Positions 38,294 to 51,310 are shown, counted from the stretch's first letter. The stretch is DNA of 64,000 bases from Advenella kashmirensis WT001 (GCF_000219915.2 NC_017964.1:1426001-1490000); one strand, 5' to 3'. Numbers and translations: made by a program. The notes: generated by a model from the letters alone, not told the origin.

Positions 38294-38770
38294 ATGGCAG
38301 GTATTCCATTAACAGCGCAAGGTGCGAAGCGCTTAGAAGAAGAATTGCACCGCTTGATCAGCGTAGAGCGGCCCGGCGTCATCCAGGCAATTGCTGAGGC
38401 GCGCGCGCAGGGTGATCTGTCGGAAAATGCGGAATACGATGCAGCCCGGGAACGTCAGGGTTTCGTCGAAGGCCGCATCAATGAACTGGAAGGTCTCCTG
38501 TCCAATGCGCAAATCATCGATCCGTCCAGTCTGGATGTCGAAGGGCGAATTGTGTTTGGTGCAACGGTCGGCATTGAAGACCTGAACTCCGGCAGTCACG
38601 TGACTTATCAGATCGTCGGCGATGCCGAATCCGATATCCGCCTGAACAGAATTTCCATTTCCAGCCCCGTTGGCAAAGCGCTAATTGGCAAGGCCGAAGG
38701 CGATGTAGTCGTCGTTACTGTGCCGTCCGGCGAGAAAGAGTTTGAAATTGTCTCTGTTGAGTACAAGTAA
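38294..38770 (+). CDS. greA: transcription elongation factor GreA
   Basis: Rescues backtracked RNA polymerase by stimulating transcript cleavage. 158 residues from ATG 38294: coiled-coil N-terminus [19 protein letters not shown] with the acidic tip loop [16 protein letters not shown], then the C-terminal FKBP-like domain ([20 protein letters not shown] segment, [19 protein letters not shown]). The normal GreA tip (D..E..) is present. Confidence 0.94.
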   Translation: MAGIPLTAQGAKRLEEELHRLISVERPGVIQAIAEARAQGDLSENAEYDAARERQGFVEGRINELEGLLSNAQIIDPSSLDVEGRIVFGATVGIEDLNSGSHVTYQIVGDAESDIRLNRISISSPVGKALIGKAEGDVVVVTVPSGEKEFEIVSVEYK

Positions 38771-38856
38771 ACTGCATATTGTTATGCAACATTCCCGGGT
38801 GTCATAGGGCACGAACCGGAATCGGTCGCTCAGCAAGGCTGATATACCGATAGCAG

Positions 38857-38897
38857 CAAAAAAAGCCGCAGAAAACAGTCCTGCGGCTTCTTTTTTT
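38857..38897. terminator. Bidirectional terminator between greA and yhbY
   Basis: Perfect stem AAGCCGCAG (38863-38871) and CTGCGGCTT (38881-38889), loop of nine, flanked by A7 on the left and CTTTTTTT on the right, so it can stop transcription from both convergent genes. Confidence 0.9.
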
Positions 38898-38913
38898 GTC
38901 TGACCGTAAGTGG

Positions 38914-39502
38914 TTATCTGCCGCCGCGACGCCCGGTGCGAGGCGCCGCTGTAGTGCGCCGGCCAGCGCGCAGCGACAGGCGCTGCCCGCGCGTCGGGGG
39001 ATGCCATGCGCCTCGGTGCCGCCGGGACGCGCCGCTGGGGCCCGTGCGGCTTGCGTGCCGGGGTGCCCACCAGTTCGTCGTTGCCTCGGGCTGCCTTGCG
39101 GTGTGTCTTGCGGTCTTTCAGGGTCTTGCCCGCGGCCAGCAGTTTTTTCGGCGTATGGGGTTCATTGGGGAGTCGGCGGCTGCGTTCGACGGGTTCTTCG
39201 ACTTTTTGTTCCCAACGACGGTTTTGTGACCCGTGTCGATATAAAATAAGCGTTTTGCCGACGTGTCCGGCAGCGGCACACGATAATGAATCACAGATAG
39301 TGTCAAGCATGGCAATACGTGCGGCGCGATCATCTCCGGCAACGCGCACCTTAATCAGTCCGTGCGCGGTGAGGTTCATGTCAATTTCTTTCAACACCGC
39401 GGGCGTGAGGCCCTGATCACCGATCAGGACTACCGGTTTCAGCGGATGGGCGGCAGCGCGTAGTTCGCTGCGCTCTTTTGATGTCAATTCTAGGGTAGGC
39501 AT
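38914..39502 (-). CDS. yhbY: YhbY-family (CRM domain) RNA-binding protein with basic tail, frameshifted
   Basis: CRM-domain protein associated with pre-50S ribosomes. ATG 39502: MPTLELTSKERSELRAAAHP, then PVVLIGDQGLTPAVLKEID and the GKTLILYRHGSQNRR end of the domain (about residue 95). A long Arg/Lys/Pro-rich tail follows. In the frame of the domain the tail runs on past 38700 without the expected end; removing one base from the G5 run at 38996-39000 gives a tail ending APRTGRRGGR and TAA at 38914, as usual in Burkholderiales, 195 residues. This is the one break that calls for deletion instead of insertion. Divergent from rlmE (14 bp). Confidence 0.8.
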
Positions 39503-39516
39503 AAGGTAATCAGGCA

Positions 39517-40170
39517 ATGGCCAAAAAGAAATTCTCGAAAGAATGGATACATCAGCATATCAATGACCCATACGTGAAAATGGCCAAGCAGCAGGGCTAT
39601 CGGGCACGGGCAGCGTTTAAGCTGATTGAGATCCTGGATTCGGAAAAACTGATGCGGAAAGGGGATATTATAGTCGACTTGGGCTCTACCCCCGGCAGTT
39701 GGTCGCAGGTTGCACGCGAAAGACTCGTTGGCGAGGGCGGAGTGTTGCAGGGCCGCGTCATTGCGCTGGACCTGCTGCCGATGGAGCCCATTGCGGGTGT
39801 GGAGTTCATCCAGGGCGATTTTCGTGACGATGCGGTGCTTGCCGCCTTAAACGACAAGGTCGGACAGCAGCAGGTGAACCTGGTCATGTCTGATATGGCG
39901 CCAAACCTGTCCGGTGTCAGTTCTGCCGATTCCGCCCGGATTCAGCATGTATGCGAGCTGGCCATGGCGTTTTCCTTGCAGCATCTGACGCCCGATGGCG
40001 TTCTTATCGTCAAGGCATTTCACGGCAGCGGATTTTCCCAGATCGTGCAGATGTTCAAACAGCATTTTAAGCGAGTTGTCGAGCGCAAGCCCAAGGCATC
40101 GCGCGACAAGTCTTCGGAAACCTTCTTGCTGGGGCGTGGTCTAAAGCATCCGGAGAACCGTCAGTTCTAG
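39517..40170 (+). CDS. rlmE: 23S rRNA (uridine2552-2'-O)-methyltransferase RlmE (FtsJ)
   Basis: Methylates U2552 in the A loop of 23S rRNA. 217 residues. [19 protein letters not shown] and [12 protein letters not shown] at the N-terminus, SAM-binding [13 protein letters not shown], catalytic residues K (in YVKMAKQ), D ([10 protein letters not shown]), K (IVKAFHGSG) and E ([10 protein letters not shown]). Start ATG 39517. Next to ftsH as in E. coli, but 469 bp apart. Confidence 0.94.
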   Translation: MAKKKFSKEWIHQHINDPYVKMAKQQGYRARAAFKLIEILDSEKLMRKGDIIVDLGSTPGSWSQVARERLVGEGGVLQGRVIALDLLPMEPIAGVEFIQGDFRDDAVLAALNDKVGQQQVNLVMSDMAPNLSGVSSADSARIQHVCELAMAFSLQHLTPDGVLIVKAFHGSGFSQIVQMFKQHFKRVVERKPKASRDKSSETFLLGRGLKHPENRQF

Positions 40171-40639
40171 GCATCGGCAGGCCTGACCAGGCGCCGGCCT
40201 TGCGGCCCAACTGGCATTGGTCCTTGTTTACGGCGCTTATTCCTATAGGTTAATTGCGGTGCCGCTGTACAGTGGGGTTACGACAAGCACCCTTGACGAT
40301 CTGAATGGGGCACCGGTCGGGCTCGCAATATCAGGAAAAAATCAGGAAAAAGTTACAGAGTAGCGCTTGGAAACCGGGTTTTTGCCCCAATTTGACTATT
40401 GTGAGACTCCTTGGTGCTTCATGCCGGGACAACGACTTGCAGCAGTTGCCGTAACACGCCCGGATGCAGTCAAAATCGGCGCCTTTACCTGGGAAATTCC
40501 GGAAATGGCGGGTAATGGTTTAATTTGTTTTTAAGCCGGTTGTAAAGCCTCTTTTTTTTATCAATAGGTTAGAATCATATGAACGGGGTAAAGACGCTGC
40601 TTTCAGGGTCATTTGCCATTCATCGCAGGAGTCAGATTG
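40171..40639. other. 469-bp leader before ftsH
   Basis: No convincing gene (a 36-codon frame from 40422 lacks an SD). It carries a tandem ATCAGGAAAAA repeat at about 40330-40350 and a T8 run at about 40551-40558 followed by TAGAAT, a possible -10. Probably contains the ftsH promoter(s). Confidence 0.45.
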
Positions 40640-42547
<1,908 letters not shown>

Positions 42548-42566
42548 TTTTATTGCTGTATTTTTC

Positions 42567-43417
42567 ATGAATTATTCCACATTCATTTGCGGGCGCTTTG
42601 AGCTTACACTCAAGCGCCCGCTTGTTATGGGCATCGTTAATGTGACGCCCGACTCCTTTTCCGATGGCGCCGCCCATTTTTCTGCCGATGCAGCGACCGC
42701 GCATGCGCTGGAACTGATCGGGCAGGGTGCCGATATCCTGGATATTGGTGGCGAGTCTACTCGCCAGGTGCTGATGCCGTCTCCGAAGAGGAGGAGCTCC
42801 GGCGCATCATTCCGGTGATACATAATCTGCGTGATTGTGGCAGACCTATCTCCGTGGACACCTTCAAACCGGCAGTGATGCGTGCTGCCCTGGCGGCGGG
42901 TGCCGATCTGATCAATGATATTTATGCCTTGCGCATGCCCGGCGCCCTTGAGGTTGTAGCAGCGCATCCCAATTGCGGGGTGTGCCTGATGCATATGCAG
43001 GGTGAGCCTAAAACCATGCAGGCTGCGCCTCAGTACGAAAATGTGACTGACGAGGTCTACCGGTTTCTGGAGGAACGCAAGGCGGCGGCGGTGGCGGCCG
43101 GAATTGCGCCTGCACGCATCTGTCTGGATCCGGGATATGGTTTCGGTAAGACAGTGCAGCAAAATTATCAGCTTTTACGTGAACAGGACAGGCTGTCCGG
43201 TTTACACTCACCGTTATTAATCGGTCTGTCCCGTAAAACCATGATTGCAGCGGTTACGGGCCGGGCTCCGCAGGACCGCGTTGCCGGCAGCATTGCCGGC
43301 GCGCTGGCTGCTGCAAATCGGGGCGCGGCTATCATACGGGTACACGATGTCGCACAAACTGCAGATGCCCTCAAAGTGTGGGCGGCCACAGAACAAGGAG
43401 AAATTCATGGGGCGTAA
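42567..43417 (+). CDS. folP: dihydropteroate synthase FolP, frameshifted
   Basis: Condenses p-aminobenzoate with dihydropterin pyrophosphate; target of sulfonamides. [86 protein letters not shown]. One C missing at 42764-42765: CGC-CAG reads STRQVLM; CGC-CCA restores [14 protein letters not shown]. Restored length 283. The stop overlaps the glmM start by 11 bases. Confidence 0.93.
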
Positions 43418-44747
43418 ATATTTCGGAACAGATGGGGTACGTGGTGAAGTGGGCGGTCCGGTCATCAATGCGGAGTTTGCATTGCGACTGGGCTATGCCG
43501 CGGGCCGGGTACTGTCAAAAAATTACAAAGATAGTGCGCGTCCCATGGTGCTGATCGGCAAGGATACGCGCATTTCAGGCTATATGCTGGAGTCGGCGCT
43601 GGAAGCCGGCCTGGCCGCTGCCGGTATTGACGTTTACCTGGCAGGACCCATTCCGACACCTGCCGTGGCGTATCTGACCCGTGCACTGCGCCTGACTGCC
43701 GGTGTGGTCATCAGCGCTTCGCATAATGCCTATCAGGACAATGGGATCAAGTTTTTCTCCGGTAACGGCATGAAGCTGCCCGATAACGTTGAGCTGGAAA
43801 TCGAAGCGGCGCTGGACGAACCGGTAGGTTGTGTCGATTCCGAGCATATTGGTCGTGCCCGCCGCATGCCAGACTCTGCCGGGCGCTATATCGAATTTTG
43901 CAAAAGCACGTTCCCGAACGACCTGGATCTCAAGGGCATGAAAATCGTGGTCGATGGCGCGCATGGTGCGGCTTACCACATTGCACCTCATGTTTTTCGC
44001 GAACTGGGTGCTGAAGTGGTTGCCATTGGCTGCAACCCGGATGGTTTCAACATCAATTCCGGCGTAGGTGCGCTGCATCCGGAAGCGCTGGCCGAAAAAG
44101 TCAGGGAAGTGGGCGCGCACTACGGCATTGCACTGGACGGCGACGCCGACCGGATTCAGATGGTGGACGCCGAAGGACGTATCTACAATGGGGATGAATT
44201 GCTTTATGCCATGGTCCGTGAACGGATGATGCACGGCCGCGTGGCCGGTGTCGTGGGCACACTCATGACCAACTATGGCTTTGAAAAGATTATGCAAATC
44301 ATGGGTGTACCCTTTGAACGGGCCAATGTGGGCGATCGCTACGTACTGGAAGCCATGCAGAGAAACGGCTGGCTCTATGGCGGCGAGAGCTCGGGCCATC
44401 TGCTGTGCCTGGATCACCACAGTACCGGTGACGGCATTATCGCTGGCTTGCAGGTGTTGACGGCATTGGTGCGCAGCGGCAAAACGCTTTCTCAATTCAT
44501 TTCAGATCTGAAAATGTATCCACAGATCATGGTCAATGTGCCCTGGAAAAAAGGTGCTGACTGGAAGGCCCATGCAGGCTTGCAGACGGCCAAAGAAGAG
44601 GTTGAGCGCGAGCTGGACGGGCGCGGCCGGGTGCTGATTCGTGCCTCGGGCACCGAACCCAAGCTGCGGCTGATGGTTGAAGCTGAAACCGAAGCGCTGG
44701 CCCGTCAGGGCGTGGAACGTCTGCAGGCCGTCGACCTGGCTGCATGA
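43407..44747 (+). CDS. glmM: phosphoglucosamine mutase GlmM
   Basis: Converts glucosamine-6-P to glucosamine-1-P for peptidoglycan and LPS. ATG 43407 after [19 protein letters not shown] start, phosphoserine loop [19 protein letters not shown], metal loop [13 protein letters not shown], sugar loop [10 protein letters not shown], phosphate-binding [14 protein letters not shown]. 446 residues, intact. Confidence 0.95.
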   Translation: MGRKYFGTDGVRGEVGGPVINAEFALRLGYAAGRVLSKNYKDSARPMVLIGKDTRISGYMLESALEAGLAAAGIDVYLAGPIPTPAVAYLTRALRLTAGVVISASHNAYQDNGIKFFSGNGMKLPDNVELEIEAALDEPVGCVDSEHIGRARRMPDSAGRYIEFCKSTFPNDLDLKGMKIVVDGAHGAAYHIAPHVFRELGAEVVAIGCNPDGFNINSGVGALHPEALAEKVREVGAHYGIALDGDADRIQMVDAEGRIYNGDELLYAMVRERMMHGRVAGVVGTLMTNYGFEKIMQIMGVPFERANVGDRYVLEAMQRNGWLYGGESSGHLLCLDHHSTGDGIIAGLQVLTALVRSGKTLSQFISDLKMYPQIMVNVPWKKGADWKAHAGLQTAKEEVERELDGRGRVLIRASGTEPKLRLMVEAETEALARQGVERLQAVDLAA

Positions 44748-44900
44748 TTTCTCGTGGCCAGTTGTATGCAGTTTGTGCAACTGGCAATGCATTCTGTTGT
44801 AAGATTTCAAAAAATCGAAATATTACCTGTATGTGAAAAGTTTTTGTCAAATGAACCGGGTATCATGCAGCTTTACAGTAAATCTTAGGAATTGACCCGA

Positions 44901-45665
44901 ATGCAAGAAATCATGCGGATCCAGGCAGACGAGAATGATACGTCAAGCCACAGCCTGGTCTTGGGGATTGCTACAACCGACGAGGAAGTCGAACAGTTGC
45001 AGCGATTGCGTTACGAGGTCTATACCAACGAAATGAACGTGGTATTTCCCGGCGCAGTCAACGGTGTAGACATTGAACCGTTTGACAAATGGTGTGTCCA
45101 TTTGATGGTTCGGGACCTGAAAACAGGTGCCGTTGTCGGTACCTACCGGATCCTGAGTCCGGAGAAGGCGGCAGAAGCCGGTGGCTATTACTCAGAGCTG
45201 GAATTCAATATTGATCAATTGGCGCATATCCGCCATCTGTTATGTGAATGCGGCCGCTCATGCACGCATCCGGATTACCGCAATGGTCAGGCGATCATGC
45301 TGCTCTGGAATGGTCTGGCGCGCTATCTGCTGAGTAATAATTATCGCTATATGCTCGGTTGCGCCAGTGTCAGTCTGGCCGATGGTGGTGTGCAAGCCTC
45401 CAAGGTCTGGCGTGCGGCCAAACGCGATATCGATGCACATCCCGAGCGTCCGATCATGGTGCCCATCAATCCGTATCCGCTGGACAAACTCACGCTTACC
45501 GATGATGCGAAAACACCTGCGCTGATCAAAGGATATCTGAAGATTGGCGCACATATCTGCGGTGAGCCGGCATTTGACCAGGACTTCAATTCTGCAGATT
45601 TTCCGGTCATTATCGATGTGGCCAATATCGATCCCCGGTACAAAAAACACTTCGGCCTGGCCTGA
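44901..45665 (+). CDS. OlsB-like GNAT N-acyltransferase
   Basis: 254 residues from ATG 44901 (TTAGGA upstream). Belongs to the acyltransferase group that includes OlsB (acyl-ACP:ornithine N-acyltransferase, first step of ornithine lipid synthesis) and hemolysin-like or FeeM-type enzymes. LQRLRYEVYTNEMNVVFPG, DIEPFDKWCVHLMVRDLKTG, VVGTYRILSPEKA, LCECGRSCTHPDYRNGQAI are typical of that group, and a C-terminal lysine-rich segment follows. No olsA is adjacent; ornithine-lipid role is inferred. Convergent with ppx. Confidence 0.65.
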   Translation: MQEIMRIQADENDTSSHSLVLGIATTDEEVEQLQRLRYEVYTNEMNVVFPGAVNGVDIEPFDKWCVHLMVRDLKTGAVVGTYRILSPEKAAEAGGYYSELEFNIDQLAHIRHLLCECGRSCTHPDYRNGQAIMLLWNGLARYLLSNNYRYMLGCASVSLADGGVQASKVWRAAKRDIDAHPERPIMVPINPYPLDKLTLTDDAKTPALIKGYLKIGAHICGEPAFDQDFNSADFPVIIDVANIDPRYKKHFGLA

Positions 45666-45794
45666 TACGCGTACGGCGCCCGTTGCCAGGGATCTGGCCG
45701 GACGGGTGGGCCGCTTGCGCCAGGCAGCCGGCTGGTGCCGGCTTTCATGTCGGCATGCGATAATACTCACGTCCGACACGTGGCATCCGCAAGG

Positions 45795-47281
45795 TCAGGA
45801 AGGAATAATATCCAGTGTAAAGCCGGCTTTTTTCCATTCGGCAGCTTCCAGAGACAGCGTGTACCGGGTCAGAGGGTGGTCTTCCAGCCATTTCCGGCCC
45901 ACGCGCAATATGAGTTTCTGATCGTCGGTTTCCAGTGAAACCGGAAGCGATGTCACCGGCTGGCGGCGGCGCATGAACACGACGGCCAGTCGCAGGCACA
46001 GGGTCAGCAGCCATTTGACGCGGCTTGGCTTTTCGGGCAGCAATTTGTCCAGCTTACCCTGATGGCCCAGGTCAGGAACGAGAGCAGTTCCTGTTCGGCT
46101 TCGGAAAAACCAGGCATGTCGGCGTTGGCCATCACGTAGGCGGTATGCTTGTGATAATTATTCTGCGAGATGCTCAGGCCGGTTTCATGCAAATCGCAGG
46201 CCCAGCTCAGATAGCGTCGTAGATCATCGGCTGCTGTTTCATCAGCCAGTATTGAATCAAAAAATGCCAGTGCCTGTTTTTTCACGCGCGCGGCCTGTCG
46301 GCTGTCAATATGGTAGCGTTTCATGAACACACCCGCTGTTTCATCACGCTTGTCATGAGAGCTGTCGCGGCCCAGCATATCGTACAGAACGCCGACGCGC
46401 AGCGCGCCGTCACCCTGGAACATCTGCTTGACCTGTAGTTCGCTGAAGATCGCCATCATGATAGACAGCCCAGCCGGCAGCACTTCCATGCGATCCAGCT
46501 TCAGGCCGCGCAATTCCGGCGCGTGAGCGCTGCCGTGACGGATCAGCACTTTTTTCAGCTTTTGCATGCCGTCCAGCGTAATGCCTTTTTCTGAAAAACC
46601 GGATTCTTCCAGGGTCGCAACCAGTGCTTTGGCCGTACCCGAAGAGCCGAAGGCTTCATCCCATCCCAGATGCCGATACTGTCTGGAAATAATTTCGATT
46701 TCCTTTCTAGCAGCAATTTCGGCCAGGACAAAGCCTTCTTCGGTGACTTTGCCGTCCGGAAAAAAGGACTTGGTGTAGCTGACGCAGCCCATGGCCAGGG
46801 ATTTCATGATCAGCGGTTCAAGCTCCCGGCCGATGATAAATTCAGTGGAGCCGCCGCCGATGTCGACGACAAAGCGTTGTTTATTGGACGGCGGCAGTTC
46901 GTGAACCACGCCGGAGTACACCAGCCGAGCTTCTTCCTGACCGGAAATGACTTCGATCGGGTAGCCCAGCGCGGCTTCCGCACGAGGCAGAAATTCAGCC
47001 ACATTGCGCGCGACGCGAAAGGTATTGGTTGCTACGGCACGTACACGGCCGGCGGGGAAGTTTTCCAGGCGCTCGCCAAAACGGGACAGCACGGCAATGG
47101 CGCGCTGGATTGCGTCTTCATCGAGCACGCGCTCGGCGTTCAGGCCAGCGGCAAGTCTGACGGTTTCCTTGAGACGATCTGTTGCGTAAATTTGCACAGA
47201 ATCATCGTTCTGGACAATCCTTGCAATGGACAGGCGAAAGCTGTTGGAGCCAAGGTCTACGGCGGCAAGTAATTGGTCCAT
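45795..47281 (-). CDS. ppx: exopolyphosphatase Ppx (Ppx/GppA), frameshifted
   Basis: Degrades polyphosphate from the ends (and/or pppGpp). ATG 47281; LAAVDLGSNSFRLSIARI and VRAVATNTFRVARN, ISGQEEARLVYSGV, VVDIGGGSTEFIIG, then AFGSSGTAKALVATLEE and the HD-like C-terminal domain. One base missing at 46070-46071 (plus GG; on minus ACC-TGG restored to ACC-CTG-GGC gives LGHQGKLDKLLPEK). Restored length 495. Divergent from ppk, its synthetic counterpart. Confidence 0.92.
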
Positions 47282-47643
47282 GATGCATCTGCTAGGTAAG
47301 GGAAACGCCATTTTAGTAAAAAAGCCGCAAGCGTGAGCGAAATAAAGGCAATCGGCTTCATCATTTTTATTTGAATGTGGCGTCAACCTCTGCCATTGAA
47401 GGCAGGTATATATTGCCAGTATTGCGTAGCAATTATTAAATAGATAGCATGTCGGCAATGGTTTTAATAGAAAACCATGCAGATACGCCAAGTCTTTAAA
47501 TTCGAGTGGATACCAAACGCTGTACGCATCGGCAAAATGAAGCTGTTTTACAGATATTCGCGTTTTGTCATGAATTTGTTATATTGTGAGAGTATAAGAA
47601 CTGTTCTTTGCCAAAGCCTAATACACACAACAACTGCGCCTTC
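47282..47643. other. Divergent ppx/ppk promoter region
   Basis: 362 bases, A+T-rich. Carries a PhoB-box-like repeat at 47565-47582 and, right after it, TATATT and TATAAG candidates for the ppk -10. No gene or RNA seen. Confidence 0.55.
47565..47582 (+). promoter_or_regulatory. PhoB-box-like direct repeat upstream of ppk
   Basis: TTGTCAT-GAAT-TTGTTAT: two 7-base half-sites in direct repeat with a 4-base A/T spacer, in line with the PhoB consensus CTGTCAT-AWAW-CTGTMAY. It is 62 bases before the ppk start, next to the likely promoter. Suggests that phosphate limitation turns on ppk. Confidence 0.65.
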
Positions 47644-49748
47644 ATGTCCGATACCAATCCTGTCCCAGTTTCTGCTTCCTCTTCCGACTCCGTCACGCTG
47701 CTCAATCGCGAACTGTCATTGCTAAAATTCAATGAACGGGTGTTGGGCATGGCCATGAATCAGGCCAACCCGCTACTGGAGCGCCTGCGCTATTTGTGTA
47801 TTGTCAGCTCCAATCTGGATGAGTTTTTTGAAATCCGCATCTCCAGTCTGAAAGAACAGGAACGGCAGTTTCCCAATGTGCCGGGCGATGACGGCCTGAC
47901 ACCGTCGGCAGCATTCGAACTGGTGCAGCATCGTGTGCACGAACTGGTCGATCGCCAGTACGCGTTGCTGCACAAGGATATTTTTCCTGCCTTGCGCAAG
48001 CAGGGCGTGTCTGTGCTGGCCCCCAGGGAATATTCAGATGCCATATCCGCCTGGCGCGCGATGTGTTCCTGAACGAGGTGCTGCCGCTGCTTACGCCTAT
48101 CGGCCTTGATCCGGCGCACCCGTTTCCGCGTGTTTATAACAAGAGTCTGAACTTTATCGTCTCGCTTAGCGGCGAAGATGCCTTTGGCCGCCGTGCGTCC
48201 ATTGCCATTGTGCAGGCACCGCGCGCTTTGCCTCGTTTACTTGAAATTCCCGAATCGGTCTGCGGGCACCGTCATTGCTACACGCTTTTGTCCTCGCTGA
48301 TGCAGCAGTTCTCCGGAGAGCTGTTTCCGGGCATGGAGGTAAAGGGGCTATATCAATGGCGTGTCACGCGTAACAGCGACCTGTTTGTTGATGAAGACGA
48401 GGTGACCAACCTGCGGCAGGCGCTGCAGGGGGAGCTGTCGCAGCGTAACTTCGGGGCGGCGGTTCGATTGGAAATTTCTGAAGACACTCCGGTAGAACTC
48501 GAACATTTTCTGCAGCGGGAGTTCGCGCTGGGCCCCAAGGATACCTACCGCACGCACGGTAGTGTCAACATGACGCGCCTGATGCCGCTATGCGATATTG
48601 ACGCTGACCCGCAGTTGGTGTTCCCCAGCTATCGGGCCCGCCTGCCGGCCCCATTCGATTCCATGAATGATAATCCTGCAGAAATGTTCGATGCGATAGC
48701 GCGGGAAGACCTCTTGTTGCACCATCCGTACCAGTCATTCAAGCCAGTGATCGACTTTCTGACATCAGCTGCGCTGGATCCGCAGGTAGTGGCGATCAAG
48801 CAAACCATTTATCGTACCGGTGAAGATTCCGAACTGATGGGGCTGTTGCTGGCCGCAGCCAAAGCCGGCAAGGAAGTGACGGTAGTCGTAGAATTGATGG
48901 CCCGTTTTGACGAACAGACCAATATCAACTGGGCGGCCAAGCTGGAAGAGGTTGGCGCACATGTGGTCTATGGTGTTGTGGGCCATAAAACGCATGCCAA
49001 AATGTTGCTGGTGTTGCGCCGCGAAGGCAAGAAAATCGTTCGCTACGGACACCTGGGTACCGGAAATTATCATCCACGTACGGCACGGCTCTATACCGAC
49101 TTTGGTTTGCTGACGGCCAATCCCGATCTGACCAATGATATGGATCGGGTTTTTTCCCTACTTACAGGCTTGGGCGCCCGGCGTCCACTCAAACTGCTGC
49201 TGCAGTCGCCGTTTACCCTGCACGAACGGGTACTCAAGATGATTCAGGCTGAAACCGAACAGGCGCAGGCTGGAAAAAAAGCGGTGATCATGGCCAAGAT
49301 GAATTCTTTGCTGGAAGTGGAGGTGATCAACACTTTGTACAAGGCCAGCCAGGCCGGCGTTCGCATTGAACTGATCGTGCGCGGGGTATGTGCGCTGCGT
49401 TCCGGCGTTCCCGGCCTGTCGGAAAATATTCGGGTGCGTTCCATCATTGGGCGCTTTCTGGAACACTCGCGAGTGTTTTATTTTCATGCCGGTGGCCAGG
49501 AGCAGGTTTACCTGTCTTCTGCCGACTGGATGGCGCGCAATTTTTTCCGCCGTGTGGAAGTGGCCTTCCCTATCCTGAATCCGGTTCTGAAAAAACGGGT
49601 AATCAATGAGTCCTTTACCTTCCCATTGAAGGACAATGTGCTGTCGTGGGAGCAGAAACCCAGTGGCGAGTACGAGCGAATAAAAAATCGTCGGGAGCCA
49701 TTCAATATCCACCAGTACTTGATGAATCTGCTTGGCAAGGCCGGTTGA
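47644..49748 (+). CDS. ppk: polyphosphate kinase Ppk, frameshifted
   Basis: Makes polyphosphate from ATP. ATG 47644; TTG 47608 is an upstream alternative. LLNRELSLLKFNERVLGMA, SNLDEFFEIRI, then VRYGHLGTGNYHPRTARLY (catalytic His) and SADWMARNFFRRVEVAFPI. One C is missing at 48050-48051: SAWRAMCS-stop becomes SALARDVFLNEVLP when restored. Restored length 701, usual. Opposes ppx; possible Pho-box regulation. Confidence 0.94.
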
Positions 49749-49972
49749 TTGTACGTATGAATATGCAGGGCATCGCGCGTTGCCTCGCATTCAGGTCCGT
49801 CTGTTGTCAGATGGGTCCGGGTGGGCTTTTGCGCGACACCTGGGATGATAACGAGGCGCGAAAAGCAGACAGGTGAGGGTGCGTCAACGCTAGTTTGTAA
49901 CATGACATAATATGACAGGCTTCAGAACTTGTTGTATGCAGCCTGCGTTTTTCAAGACGATTTTGAAGTCTT

Positions 49973-49990
49973 TTGACACAATTTTGTCAC
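49973..49990 (+). promoter_or_regulatory. First PhoB-box-like repeat upstream of pstS
   Basis: TTGACAC-AATT-TTGTCAC, two 7-base direct repeats 4 bases apart, agreeing with the PhoB consensus except for the first half-site. Lies 183 bases before pstS. Confidence 0.5.
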
Positions 49991-50078
49991 CTGAAATATT
50001 CTTTAAGTTATTGATAATAAAATATAAAAAGCATATTGCTAGTGTTTTCCCTTATGGAGGAAAAAAACTGCCTTATAT

Positions 50079-50096
50079 TTGTCACTATCTTGTCAT
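50079..50096 (+). promoter_or_regulatory. Second PhoB-box-like repeat upstream of pstS
   Basis: TTGTCAC-TATC-TTGTCAT, direct repeat with a 4-base A/T-rich spacer, strongly like the PhoB box. About 77 bases before the pstS start, followed by TATAAGCG; TATACT at 50110-50115 is a plausible -10. Predicts PhoB activation of pstSCAB under phosphate starvation. Confidence 0.75.
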
Positions 50097-50172
50097 ATAA
50101 GCGTTTTACTATACTCGGCATGGACATCAAGGTTCGTATTTTGTTACCTCTTTAACGTATTAAGGAATATAC

Positions 50173-51216
50173 ATGTTCAAACATGCACTTAAAAGCGTCT
50201 CTGTCGCCATCGCGCTGTCGACCGCGACTTTCGCCGCACAGGCCGCCAACGTGACCGGCGCAGGCGCTTCTTTTCCATACCCCGTTTATGCCAAATGGGC
50301 ATCCATGTACGCAGCTGAGACCGGTAATAAAATCAATTACCAATCTATCGGTTCTGGTGGCGGCCAACAACAAATTATCGCCAAGACAGTAGATTTCGGT
50401 GCATCCGATGATCCATTGAACGAAAAGAAACTGGCTGAAAACGGTCTGTTGCAGTTTCCAGCAGTTATTGGCGGCACCGTTGCAGTCGTAAATATCGATG
50501 GCATCAAACCAGGTCAACTCAAACTGACAGGTCCTGTTCTGGCCGATATCTTCCTGGGTAAAATCACCAAGTGGAATGATCAGGCGATTGCTTCCCTGAA
50601 CCCTGGTGTTACTTTGCCTGACGCGGCCATTATCGTTGTTCATCGTTCGGATGGTTCAGGCACGACCTTTGGCTGGACAAACTACCTATCCAAGGTTTCT
50701 GCCGAGTGGAAAGAAAAAGTGGGTGAAGGCAAGGCCGTTAAGTGGCCAACAGGACAGGGCGGCAAGGGTAACGAAGGCGTAGCCGCTTATGTGGGTCAGC
50801 TCAAAAACGCTATCGGCTATGTTGAATACGCGTATGCCAAACAGAACAATCTGTCCTGGACTCAGCTGAAAAACAAAGATGGCAAATTCGTTCAGCCTGA
50901 ACAAAAAGCGTTTGCAGCCGCTGCAGCCAACGCCGACTGGAAAAGCGCACCAGGCATGGGTGTTGTACTGACTGAAGAGCCAGGTGCTGATTCCTGGCCT
51001 GTAACGGCAGCTACCTTTATTCTGGTGCACAAGAAAGCCGACAAGCCAGAACAGACTAAAGCCGTTCTGTCGTTCTTTGACTGGGCATTCAAAAATGGTG
51101 CGAAAGCCGCTGCTGATATCGACTATGTGCCACTGCCAGACGCTGTAACCAAAGAAGTTCGCGCAGCCTGGGCTTCCGAGATCAAAACGGCAGACGGTCA
51201 GGCGGTTTGGAAATAA
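50173..51216 (+). CDS. pstS: phosphate-binding protein PstS
   Basis: Periplasmic phosphate receptor of the high-affinity Pst transporter. Signal peptide FKHALKSVSVAIALSTATFAAQA, mature start ANVTGAGASFPYPVYAKW. Phosphate-contacting stretches GAGASFPYP, QSIGSGGGQQQI, DFGASDDPL and VHRSDGSGTTFGWTNYL are present. 347 residues, intact. Codon use differs slightly (more A/T-ending codons), typical of high expression. Confidence 0.95.
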   Translation: MFKHALKSVSVAIALSTATFAAQAANVTGAGASFPYPVYAKWASMYAAETGNKINYQSIGSGGGQQQIIAKTVDFGASDDPLNEKKLAENGLLQFPAVIGGTVAVVNIDGIKPGQLKLTGPVLADIFLGKITKWNDQAIASLNPGVTLPDAAIIVVHRSDGSGTTFGWTNYLSKVSAEWKEKVGEGKAVKWPTGQGGKGNEGVAAYVGQLKNAIGYVEYAYAKQNNLSWTQLKNKDGKFVQPEQKAFAAAAANADWKSAPGMGVVLTEEPGADSWPVTAATFILVHKKADKPEQTKAVLSFFDWAFKNGAKAAADIDYVPLPDAVTKEVRAAWASEIKTADGQAVWK

Positions 51217-51246
51217 TCAGGTCTATCAAGACTTGACCCTCTGAAC

Positions 51247-51287
51247 AAAACATGGCGACTTAATCAATTTAAGCCGCCATGTTTTTT
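51247..51287 (+). terminator. Terminator or attenuator between pstS and pstC
   Basis: Stem CATGGCG (51251-51257) with CGCCATG (51275-51281) extended by an inner CTTAA/TTAAG pairing, followed by TTTTTT. Expected to let pstS be made in excess over pstCAB. Confidence 0.8.
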
Positions 51288-51310
51288 ACGAACACCAAGA
51301 CGGGTTTACA

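Larger units (their letters stand above)
49749..50172. other. Long leader before pstS
   Basis: 424 bases, A+T-rich, no coding frame of note. Holds two PhoB-box-like repeats (separate entries); a promoter for the pst operon is expected between the second and pstS. Confidence 0.6.

Noticed and set aside
43575..44495. 306-codon minus-strand frame
   Set aside because: Antisense to glmM, which is intact and well conserved.
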